NCBI GenBank assembly: GCA_020137815.1
Contig: CM035359.1
Coordinates: 1,907,506 to 1,971,505 of the forward strand
Direction: 5' to 3'
Origin: Hormiphora californensis
Taxonomy: Eukaryota > Ctenophora > Tentaculata > Cydippida > Pleurobrachiidae
Length of the DNA: 64,000 bases
Positions 30,201-42,399 of this stretch are shown in pieces (positions within the stretch are counted from its first letter, which is position 1; every line of letters begins with the position of its first letter). A program made the translations under genes and the position numbers. The notes under the pieces are model-generated. The model did not search any database. It saw only the letters and a program-made list of their open reading frames with translations, and had not been told where the DNA came from.

Positions 30201-33200
30201 CTTAGACCGTATAATAGTGTGATACAATAATAATGATCACAACTTACAGTATCCTTCGACCTCAGTCATACCTCCAATGCAGCACAGGACAAGGAAGAGT
30301 CTGAAAAATAAAGAGATGGCTATTAAATCATTGCACAATACAACTCAAACTCAACGAAAGACATGATACCAACTGAAGTGGTCAAGTTTTGTGCGAGGTA
30401 ACTTACCCAAAGGCAATAGTTAGCTTCATCTTGAGAGATAGGTTTGTGGAGTTCGCTTGATTAAACTGTGGTAGAGTCGAGAGCAGTGTCATTGGGGATG
30501 GGGGTATGGGTTTTTATACGCATGCACTGCGACAGAGGTAGGTCACTTTAATTGGCGGATAATTATAATTGACCAATTGTGTTTGTAATTTCTTTCTTTC
30601 CTTCTTCTACTGGTTGGGCAAAACAAAGGCTCCCCTAGTATATATATATAGGCTCCCCTAGTATATATATAGGCTCCTAGTATATAGGCCCCTAGTATAT
30701 ATATATAGGCCTAGACAACCATAGTACCAGATATCGTGAAGCGCTCGTCCCTATAATTCTAATTGTACACAGCCCGTCCTTTGAAACAATGGTTTGGAAA
30801 TAAGTTGTTTCAATATGTTGTTGCTCTCGGTTCATAATTGGCTTTGTTGAATTCTATCGTGTCTAATCCTAATTATCCATGGCTCGTGTCTCTCTAGTTC
30901 CCCATCTGATATATTGTATGCCACTATATATTATGCTACTATATATCTAATCGTGATTGGTGTTAGCAACACCTCATGGAGACCTCCATTTTAATGAGTT
31001 TGGGTATTACTGGGAATCTGGTATTTATTTAACAGGAACCGACCGAAACAAGTAAACAACCGGGGGGGTCGTCATGTTAATGTTAATGTTTCATGAAAAT
31101 TTTTAAAATGTTAACATTAACATTATTAACATTATTAACATTATTAACATTATTAACAAAAAAAAGAAGCTTTTTTAAGTCTTTTTGAAGCTTTTAATCC
31201 CGCTTTAATAGATCATTTGCGTTATTTTTGACAATATTATACGTACTACCCATCCAATCAACACTGATATACAGTCGAACCCCGATTTAATGGCCCCCGA
31301 TTTAGTGGCACCCGTACCCCGATTTAGTGGCAGGATTTTTTCCCCAAAAATTTTTTTGAATTTTTTTTGACCCGCCACTAGTGCGGTAATATGACGAAAA
31401 TTTTTCGGCATAATCGTTCTAAAGCTAATTCCACTTCTAGGGTACTCTATAGGGTCCCTAGAATCAACCCCTGAAGTTGTCGCAAGATCGGCGATGAAGA
31501 ACTTGCCTTAATTGGGCCTAATTGGTTACAGGGTACTTTCAGCATGAAGCCAAAACCATAAGTACCCTTAAAATAGGAGTATAGACAAAACCGAGGGCAC
31601 TAAAGTGATCAGCGTCCTCGCATTAGTGGGGGTAGGTGCTGGAATTAAGTCTCTATCTCATCTGGTTAATTAGTTAATTGGATAATTAGATCGGCACATA
31701 GCCGTTTTCGGCCATATGGCTATAGCCACTTAGGAATGGTTTAGAGACATTTCACGGGTGCCATCTTGTAGACAATGGCCAAGTTGTGGGTGGTCGACGT
31801 CGGACTTTTATGCTCTATCTCCAACCGTTTAGCCGTTATTTGGTTTGCTCAAAATCGGGCTTTTTACCGTTTTTTGCTCATTTTGAGCACCTTTAAAGCC
31901 AAATAACGGCTAAACGGTTGGAGATAGAGCTTAAAAGTCCGACGTCGACCCCCCCATAACTTGGCCATTGCCTACAAGATGGCACCAGTGAAATGTCTCT
32001 AAACCATTCCTAAGTGGCTACAGCCATATGGCCGAAAACGGCTATGTGCAGATCTAATTATCCAATTAACTAATTAACCAAATGAGATAGAGACTTAATT
32101 CCAGCACCAACCCCCACTAATGCGAGGACGCTGACCATTTAAGTGCCCTCGGTTTTGTCTCTACTCCTTTCCTAACATAGCTATAGCCATATGGCCAAAA
32201 ACGGCTATGCGCAGAGCTGATTATCCAATTATCTGATTAACCAGATGAGATAGAGACTTAACTCCAGCACCTACCCCCACTAATGCGAGGACGCTGATCA
32301 CTTTAGTGCCCTCGGTTTTGTCTCTACTCCTATTTTAAGGGTATTTATGGGTTTGGCTTCAGGCTGAAAGCACCCTGTTACCAATCAGGCCCAATTAATG
32401 CAATTTCGTTATCGCCGATCTTGCGACAACTTCAGGGGTTGTTTCTAGGGACCCTATAGAGTATCCTAGAAGTGGAATTAGCTTTAGAACGATTATACCG
32501 AAAAATTTTCGTCCTATTACCGCACTATTTATACATTAAACTGGTGTTCTTTACTCTTATACCCCTCCTTTGTTATAATGACCCTTTTCTTACCTCAAAA
32601 CCTTTTCTGAAATCCAAACAATTATCCTAGCTATGAAATATCTGCCATGGGAGATAGTGAGTTTATGATAGAAACACCTAAAAACACATAAAACAGCTAT
32701 AAACCGACTAAAAACATCTAAAACGCGATTTTTGTTAATTTTGTTAATTTTGTTAATTTTGTTAATGTTTCACCAAGGGTCGTTTGTTAATTAACAAAAC
32801 ATTAACAAAATTAACATGACGACCCCCCCAAACAACCAATCAGAACTCGTTATTTAGGTCACGTGACAGGTTATCAGCCAATCAGGGACTAGTATTTCCT
32901 GATTCGGTTGGTTCCTGTTATTTAATTTGCATCATTACAGAGTGTGGAGTGTGGGCATCCCGGTGTGGCCCAATAGATGCCTGGTATGTTACCGGATTTG
33001 ATGGTGGGGAACGTGAGCTTATCGGATTTACTACAGGTCAGTATATAACCTCTTATCTCTCTACTTAATCTGACCAAACAACCCTGATAATGTATGTTAT
33101 GTCAGTATCCTAACGTTCCCTAATCCCTAACTGTTCCCTAACTGTATCCCTATATTCTGCAGTGTACGCAGAGTACCTCCTACTCCACCCCGGCCCCGAG

Positions 33201-33678
33201 TACAGGTCCATATACGATGGTGTTAGAGAGAAGAGCTTCCTTAGTAAAACTGTGATCGAGATACTGGAGGGAGAACCTGGTGAGTCGAAAATATCAAAAG
33301 GAGACAATTGAGATCATAATTTCATAAAAAAAAGCAATCTTCAGAACGATAAAATATAATGGCGAATTTAAATTTGCACTGCATAATTAGATATATATAT
33401 CATGATCAACCAGCAACCTAAAAGTGTGTCACTGCAAAATTCGTGATCACTTCCATGTATCATCACAATATTTCTCATCACTCTGTTTACACGGCTAACT
33501 AAGTTAACTGCTAACTTATAATTGTCTTTTATTTACAGAACAGTCCTTGGAGGATCTGATACAGCGAGTTCAACAAGTGATCCCTCCCTTTGGTAGCAGT
33601 CGTACTGGTGGTCTAACTGAGGAGGATCTTTTGAAGAATGCCCAGTTTCTACTGGAACAGATTGAGAGTTATGATATG
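23269..33678 (+). CDS. DNMT1: DNMT1 exons 1-5: N-terminus and RFTS domain
   Basis: Exon 1 has a basic nuclear-signal-like run (PNSKRRK) and the first zinc-binding pair KCGVCRQ. Exons 2-5 carry the RFTS core: [48 protein letters not shown], then the helical lobe to LEQIESYDM. In known DNMT1 proteins this domain targets replication foci through ubiquitinated histone H3 and plugs the active site. Intron 2 (23925-32940) is about 9 kb and holds a 3-kb palindrome, both secreted-peptide genes and nested transposons. The 23425-23583 pogo-like MITE sits in intron 1, 15 bp after exon 1. Confidence 0.93.
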
Positions 33679-36600
33679 GTAAGAGATGGGATGCAGGGGA
33701 GATTACATGTTGTTGGAGCAGTCAACAGAGTTATATTATTGTGGTTTAACTGGATTGTTCGGGGAGTGGAGATGTCACGCTGACACACTTTGTCCAAATT
33801 TGTCATGAGACACAGGACTCACAACATGCATGAGAACCTCACTTTGTCATGACAAGGTACACAAACGGATTAAACGCGGAACACAAGAAAGGAAGTCCAA
33901 ATCCGTACAAAATTGAAGATGCTAGGTAGAAAGGCTTGTTGTCTCCTCCAAATGTAAACTCACTTCTCGTCCCCACGGCCAGAATTGCGGAATCGTATAA
34001 CTTGTCAGTCACCACAATCATATTGATGATGGAGCAGGCGGTGATAAGGCTCCCAAAGTTGGAGATAATGATCTTGACGCTACCCCTCGCACTTCTCTGT
34101 TGTGACTGGGGACTAACTTTATTCATGTATACTTTAACCAGCTCGACCACCGTTACCGCAGAAGCCAGGAGGGCTAGGAACTGGAAGATGAAGACACAGA
34201 AGTTGACTGTTAGATAAGCACTCATCACATTTGGAAGGGGCAGCCACAATATCGTGTACTTTGTCTGGATGAACGATAGGAATACTTGATGAGCACAGAC
34301 CACGTATAGAGCAGTCATGTCCGTGCCTTTATCCCGTATCATGTCACCATATGCTATGGTGTTGTAACCAATAGCGACCACTGTAACTACGGTAACCAGC
34401 TTCTTGGAGATCTTATTAAACGGGTATCGGATCTGGTACAGCCGTGTGGTGGCCAACATGCCAGTAATGATACATGGGGCGTATCCAAGGGTAAAGGAGA
34501 TGGTACTAAAGACTCGGTTCAAAGTTGAGGGATGATGATACCCGAAATGTTCGTAGTTTTCAGTGCAGTTCCAGAAGAACCCAATTAACCCTTTCTCGTC
34601 CTCGAAACATCTCTCCATTTTGGGTGTTGCAATGTTGTAGGCCATCCACGGGGCTAGCAGGGTGCAGGTCAGGAGGTCTACAGACTGGAGAAAGAGGTAG
34701 AGGTTCCGTGCTATTGATGGTGGTTTCTGGTAGCCATGGTGAAGAGATTTGAGGTTGAGAGCGGCAGAGATCAGTGCAAGGAGGAGGATGAAAGTAGTTA
34801 GGTAGATGTCCGGGGATGTGAATCCTCCGTCGCTGAATAGCGCCATGGGTCCTGCAGAAGACAAATACTTGAACTTAGTAGGAGACACTCGCGTGGTACA
34901 CACAAAAAGCAAACCCAGACAATGCATGGAATAACACGTCTCGTGAAGGCGTGTTTTTTGTGTGCGTTATACCACGCCAACATTACCTTACTAAATGGCT
35001 AGCTACAAAATGATGATCGGCACTGCCTGGAAGAGTGAGAAAGAGAAGACATGGTTCAGATGAAATTAGGCACCAGGTGTTATAGTGTCAACTACAACAC
35101 CCGTACAACACCGGCCAGTTTAGAATTTTCTTAGAAGCACACTGCACAGACAGACAGAGTTCAGCGAAAGAGGGACTGACCAGGAGAGAGACTTGGGACG
35201 CAAATCACCAATATAGTTTATCTCCTTTGCCTAACAACGAACTTCAGCACTGAGTCAATTTATCTCAATTATATAATTGAGAAAATATAGTGACTCACCA
35301 TATAGTGACTCACCATATGGTGCAGTTATGAAGCGGGCACCTGATATAAAGTTTCTCTTACTTTACGAAATACGAAATGAAACTGGAAATGATTGAACTA
35401 AGTAAACTGGGCATAAAATAAAAAGTGAGTTGAGCTGAGTTCAATCTGAGTTGAGTTGAAATAAAAGCTGAATTAAGTTGAACAATTGGTAGGACAAAAG
35501 GTGGGCGCCTGAGTTTGTATTGAGACCTTTGCAGCCACTATTTGTAGTATGTAGCGACGAAGCATCTGTTTTTAGCCGGGGTCCGACTGTAATAATATGC
35601 ATGACGTCTCAAAAGTAACAAAATCATGGCACCTTTTGCCATACTAATTTCTATTCAAATTTTGACGTCAAGGTCCATCGTCATTTTTCTCCCCTCCTTC
35701 CCCTATATCATCCATCTTCAAAATTTGAATAGAAATCATTAGTACAGGGTGTTCATTTTGGATCTTTACAAGCGTTGGGCTTCACCCAGAAAAAAGTTGA
35801 CAAGATTAGGTCATGAAACTTCATACTTGGACTATTCTATACCCTCATTCAAGGTTCCTGGGGGTTTTGGAGCGTTAGGACCCTGGGAAGTGTGTTTTTG
35901 GCATCAAAACTAACAAAAGGAATTTTTGCTGGTGCTGAGACTTTGCTAAAATGTTTTTTGGGTATTTTCTATGTCAATCCTAAAGTTTCATAGAGATTGG
36001 ATGTGTTTTTCGGACTCAAAATTTCGATAAAAGTGGCTGGAAAGGCTCGAAAACAGCTCAAAAACGGCCAAAATTGAGTCTTTCTAGCCACTTTTTACGA
36101 AATTTTGAGTCTGAAAAACACATCCAATCTCTATGAAACTTTAGGATTGACATAGAAAATACCCAAAAAACATTTTAGCAAAGTCTCAGCACCAGCAAAA
36201 AATTCCTTCTGGTAGTTTTGATGCCAAAAACACACTTCCCGGGGTGCTAGAGCTCCAAAACCCCCAGGAACCTTGAATGAGGGTATAGAATAGTCCAAGT
36301 ATGAAGTTTCATGACCTAATCTTGTCAACTTTTTTCTGGGTGAAGCCCAACGCTTGTAAAGATCCAAAATGAACACCCAGTACAAAAGATGACATAATTC
36401 TGTTTCTTTTGCCTTCCCCTAGATAACGTCTCTCCCCTATATCCCCCTATATCTCCTTACCTCCTCTATGATATCTCCTTCCTTCCCATATATCCCCCTT
36501 TTTCCGCTATATAATGCCTCCCCCCCCAGGCAGCGGATGAGGACGAGGACCAGCTGATGATGACCCTTCCTGCTGTTACAGGTATCTTCATTTTACTAAC

Positions 36601-39329
36601 ACCCTTCCCGATTCATCTTACTAACACACTTCCTGATTCATCTTACTAGTTCACCCTTCCTGATTCCAACTCCTTCGTGATTCCGTCCCCCTTTCTTAGT
36701 ACCTAAATCCATTTTAATCTCACCAACCCCCTCTACGTCTCTATTCTCTTCCTAAAGTTCATAAACAAAGCACCACTTTTTACTCTTCTCACACTCTAAC
36801 CCATGATACACCGTGGCAGGGCTAATGTCGCTAGCTGGTGCAGATCAAATAGATAGAAAGGAATCTAAGACTAAACGAAGAAACAGGACAGCAGGAACTA
36901 AGGTAATGTGGGATTTTAAAACGAGTTATAGAGAGTGATATTATATGCTGTGGTTTTTCTGTCGACTTTATATATTCGAATATGATTCTAACTAGCAGTA
37001 TGATTTTATAGTACGGTTTCAGTTGTCATAGAAACAGGCATATTATCACATAACCACTACTTTATTGAAAGTCACGATCTCAGTATTTACAACGAAATAA
37101 TACAGCTGTATTTAGGACGCAACACATCACACATGTTTCATAGAATCCCTGAGGGAAACCAATCATCAGTAATTTAATATAACTCATTAGATATAACTCA
37201 TACCACATAACTGTGTCATCACAAATCACGATGCGGTTTCATAACTTACCCAACCGTCCTTCTTAGCCGACTCAAACTGACCCGCCCTTCCTTCTTAGCC
37301 GAGTGGACCAAGAAAGACCAAGAGTACGGACACATCACACGCAACTGTTACACCCCTGGTACAGGCAACTTTTGAGGGGCTGTTCTTTGATCAATTGTCA
37401 CATGCTGATACCGGCGAGGTAGGTTAGGGGCGAGAAAGAGGGGGGGGGTATGATGTAGTTTAGCAGAGAAAGAGGGGGAATGAGGTAGGACGGGGCGAGA
37501 AAGTGGTGCCATCAGTCTCATCCCGTGCCATCCCGTACCCCTTTTTTGTACTATAAAACTGCACTATAAAACTGCAGTCTGCACTATAAAAATATGCAGA
37601 TACCCCATTAACAATACAGGGTGTTCATTTTGGATCTTTACAAGCGTTGGGCTTCACCCAGAAAAAAGTAGACAAGATCAGGTCATGAAACTTCATACTT
37701 GGACTATTCTATACCCTCATTCAAGGTTCCTGGGGGTTTTGGAGCTCTAGCACCCCGGGAAGTGTGTTTTTGGCATCAAAACTACCAGAAGGAATTTTTT
37801 GCTGGTGCTGAGACTTTGCTAAAATGTTTTTTGGGTATTTTCTATGTCAATCCTAAAGTTTCATTGAGATTGCATGTGTTTTTCAGACTCAAAATTTCGT
37901 AAAAAGTGGCTGGAAAGACTCAATTTTAGCCGTTTTTGAGCTGTTTTCGAGCCTTTCCAGCCCCTTTTATCGAAATTTTGAGTCTGAAAAACACATCCAA
38001 TCTCAATGAAACTTTAGGATTGACATAGAAAATACCCAAAAAACATTTTAGCAAAGTCTCAGCACCAGCAAAAAATTCCTTCTGGTAGTTTTGATGCCAA
38101 AAACACACTTCCCGGGGTGCTAGAGCTCCAAAACCCCCAGGAACCTTGAATGAGGGTATAGAATAGTCCAAGTATGAAGTTGCATGACCTGATCTTGTCA
38201 ACTTTTTTCTGGGTGAAGGCCAACGCGTGTAAAGATCCAAAATGAACACCCAGTACAACCCAATTAGACTGATGGAGGACCCAGAAAGAGATGTGGTGTT
38301 TGTACGGGTTGCAAGGCTGAGGATTGTGGTACTTGTGGCACATGCAAAGATAAAATCAAGTTTGGGGGCTCAGGAAAAAGACGCCAGGCGTGCCTCAATC
38401 GAGGGTAAATACCCGATATATTTACTATTAATTGTTTGTACGTTTCACAGATTTCAAACTCTTCAACGTCCGGTGGCCAAGACAGTCTCAAAAAGTCACA
38501 GATCTTGTCCCGCAACCTGTCACACTCTTCTTGTCCCTTGGCGCGCTCGCTGAACATCTCACTTCTTTAGAAAGTACATCAGTACGCATCAGTTCTCCCG
38601 CGGTGCGCGCGCAGTCTGTCTCTCTATCCCTCCTCCAACTGCAGCATGCAGCATGTGTTGGAAGGTGTCCAAATATTATGTGGTTGTTAATTAGATAAAC
38701 AACCTCAATATTCCTAACTGCTACTTACTTTGTTCAAACCCCTTTTCCGGCTGCGGATAAAGAGGGTCGACCATATAGTTTCATAAACGCATTCTCTCAG
38801 ATGTGTTGATATGCAACCGAAAGAAGAGAAAGATAAACCTGTGAAGGACAGCAAATCCAAGATAAAAACAGTACGATCCAAAATGCAGATTTCAGGAGAT
38901 ACAGATGGAGAGTTCACTGGCGATGTGCTGAAAACAAAAGGTACTGTTCCTTCTCTCACTTCCTTTAGTTCAGATTGACAGTTGATGGTGAAAGTGAGGG
39001 TGGTAGCCCTTACAATAAGGCCAAGGGAGGAGAAGAGACATGATTTCATATTGTTAGCACTCCAATGTTATCTTGACATCTATCGAATATCTACTCTACA
39101 AATATAAAAGCAGTTATCTACTCTATGCCTATAAAACGTCTCTCTAGGTGGTAAAACCTACTATAGTTCTGCCGAGGTGGAAGGGTATTCGATCCAACTT
39201 GGTGACTATGTTACACTCCAAGCTGAGGATGATAGTGGTCAGGAGGGCCAATGGGTCGCTAGAATAGTCGCCATGTTCAGGAGAGGAAATGTGGAAACAC
39301 TCCACGTGCAGTGGTTCAGGTTGGGAATC

Positions 39330-39394
<65 letters not shown>

Positions 39395-39413
39395 CCTCTC
39401 TTCTCTCTCTCTC

Positions 39414-39510
<97 letters not shown>

Positions 39511-42325
39511 TTTCTTTCACCCTGTAACGTTCCCTATCAGTTCCTCATCTGATACAGTACTGGGAGACTGCAGTCATGACCCCTCTGAGATTTTCATCAC
39601 GGACACCTGCGATAACGTTCCTCTCGGTTCTGTCACCTCTAAACTTGATAACATCTCGTATCGTCCCCCACCTGATAACTGGAATGCAATCGGTGAGTGT
39701 GTGATCGTTGTGTTATTATCAATTTCCCGTTTGTTTTCATTTTAACCAAAAGTTTTTACCAATAGTTCGTTCACATTTAAACTCTGAAAGCTAAACTAAT
39801 CCCCCTAGAACTTACGAGCCACTATGATTAGGTACAATTGTCAATTATAGTGATAAAAACGTTTTCTCTCCAGGTGGGCTACCTGTTGCAAAAAAGGAGG
39901 AAGATACAACATTGTTCTACAAGCTGAAATACGAACATTCAAAAGGTTTGAAAGTCACAAATCAATAACAAATGATACCAATCATCTCTCTGTCAATTGA
40001 TTGATTCAGTACCAATGGTACTGTACCATTATACCGTTGTTTATCGTTGTTAACATCCCTCTCTCTCTCTATTCAGGAAGGTTTGAAGTTCCCCCTCTAG
40101 AGTACCTTAACTGGGAACCCACCGACCCATGTCCTGTCTGTACCAGATCCAAACTCCTTGACCCCACGCCCCGGATTGAGGATGGAGTGGTTGTGTGTGG
40201 GGGTGAGAGGGTGAAAGTGGGAGGATATCTCTATTTGTCACTTGATGCGTATACCATGCCAAACAGGAAGAGGAAGATGGTGTCGAGGTCAAGGAAGGAC
40301 AGTGTTGATGAGGACATGTACCCAGGTTGGTAATGAAGTAAGCTGGCAAGGGGGGGGGGGTTACTTCAGAAGTAACCCCCCCTTGCCAGCGCGAGGGGTT
40401 ATTTCGTAATATCCAGATTCCAGGTTAGTAGCTGACAATCATTTCTATTATATCCAGGACAGTGTCAGTCTGACACTTTCAGTAGGTGTTCAATGTTCAA
40501 TGTTCAATGTTCATACACAGAGGCACCTGATACCAGTTGTAATTTCTGGAGTTTACACTCGGAAAATCCAGTAAATTATCCCCTTTTTAGCCCCTTTTTT
40601 CTGGTACTACCCGCATCCTCCATATCCTTAAATCGATAGTGTTTACGCAGTGAATACAGAGTGAATACGCAGTGAATACAAAGCGAATGCAGAGTGAATG
40701 CAGAGCGAATGCAGAGTGAATGCAGAGTGAATGCAGAGTGAATGCAGAGCGAATACGCAAGTAATACGCAGTGAATACAGAGTGGTTCCAGAGTGAATAC
40801 GCAGTGAATGCAGAGTGAATACGCAATCATTGGGGATGTCCTACCAGAACTGTTTACGCAGTGAATACAGAGTGAATACGCCGTGAATACAGAGCGAATA
40901 CGCAGTAGATGAGGTAGAAGTAGTAGTACTCATAGTGAAAACAATACAATAAAGATCTCACTGCTCGCATTTATCTATTTTCAGAGATAGTTACATGAAC
41001 CTATCTATCACGCTATAGCATATAATGTTAGACGAGACCTTGATTGGTCATAATCACGTCGTGATCATATCGCCGATTAAAGCAGATCAGATGGCCGATT
41101 ATGGCAGGTCACATCGCCGATTATGACAGATCACAAGGTCGATTATGGAATCACATGGTCGATTATGGCAGGTCACATGGCCGATTATGGTAAGTCACAA
41201 GCAAACAGGCATGAGGCCGGTAACGCAAACAAAAGGGAGAGGGAGATAGAGATAGAGATAGAGATAGAGATAGAGATAGAGATAGAGAGGGAGATAGAGA
41301 GGGAGAGGGAGAGGGAGAGGGAGATAGAGAAGGGATAGAGATAGAGAGGAGAGAGAGAGGGAGAGGGAGAGGGAGAGGGAGAGGGAGAGGGAGAGGGAGA
41401 GGGAGAGGGAGAGGGAGAGGGAGAGGGAGAGGGAGAGGGAGAGGGAGAGGGAGAGGGAGAGGGAGAGGGAGAGGGAGAGGGAGAGGGAGAGGGAGAGGGA
41501 AGAGGGAGAGGGAGAGGGAGAGGAGAGGGAGAGGGAGAGGGAGAGGGAGAGGGAGAGGGAGAGGGAGAGGGAGAGGGAGAGGGAGAGGGAGAGGGAGAGG
41601 GAGAGGGAGAGGGAGAGGGGAGAGGGAGAGGGAGAGGGAGAGGGAGAGGGAGAGGGAGAGGGAGAGGGAGAGGGAGAGGGAGAGGGAGAGGGAGAGGGAG
41701 AGGGAGAGGGAGAGGGAGAGGGAGAGGGAGAGGGAGAGGGAGAGGGAGAGGGAGAGGGAGAGGGAGAGGGAGAGGGAGAGGGAGAGGGAGAGAGACAAAA
41801 CCACTTTTTTTCGGGTTGTAGCAACAATATCCAATTTTTTATCACTGCGTATTTACGGCATTCTAGTTCTGGTAGGATATTACCAATGATTGCGTATTCG
41901 CTCTGCATTCACTGCGTATTCACTGCGTATTCGCTCTCGATTCGCTCTCGATTATGGTAAGTCACAAGCAAACAGGCATGAGGCCGGTAACGCAAACAAA
42001 AGGGAGAGGGAGATAGAGATAGAGATAGAGATAGAGATAGAGATAGAGAGGGAGAGGGAGAGGGAGAGGGAGAGGGAGAGGGAGAGGGAGAGGGAGAGGG
42101 AGAGGGAGAGGGAGGAGGGAGAGGGAGAGGGAGAGGGAGAGGAGAGGGAGAGGGAGAGGGAGAGGGAGAGAGGGAGAGGGAGAGGGAGAGGGAGAGGGAG
42201 AGGGAGAGGGAGAGGGAGAGGGAGAGGGAGAGGGAGAGGGAGAGGGAGAGGGAGAGGGAGAGGGAGAGGGAGAGGGAGAGGGAGAGGGAGAGGGAGAGGG
42301 AGAGGGAGAGGGAGAGGGAGAGGGA

Positions 42326-42399
<74 letters not shown>

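Noticed and set aside
31272-35589. A single 4.3-kb pogo-like element with both ends
   Set aside because: The left fragment lies within the nested hAT-like element and the right fragment after the 7TM gene. DNMT1 exons lie between, so these are unrelated fragments.
36131-38258. Repeated ~90-residue ORF ([10 protein letters not shown]...) on both strands
   Set aside because: The arms of two palindromic MITEs create identical mirror frames. There is no start context, splice sites or known domain.
38432-38698. Candidate DNMT1 exon or antisense gene between exons 9 and 10
   Set aside because: Exon 9 joins exon 10 (38801) in phase and completes the CXXC finger (RGCVDM), so this interval is intron. 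The antisense frame ([15 protein letters not shown]) looks protein-like but has no support.
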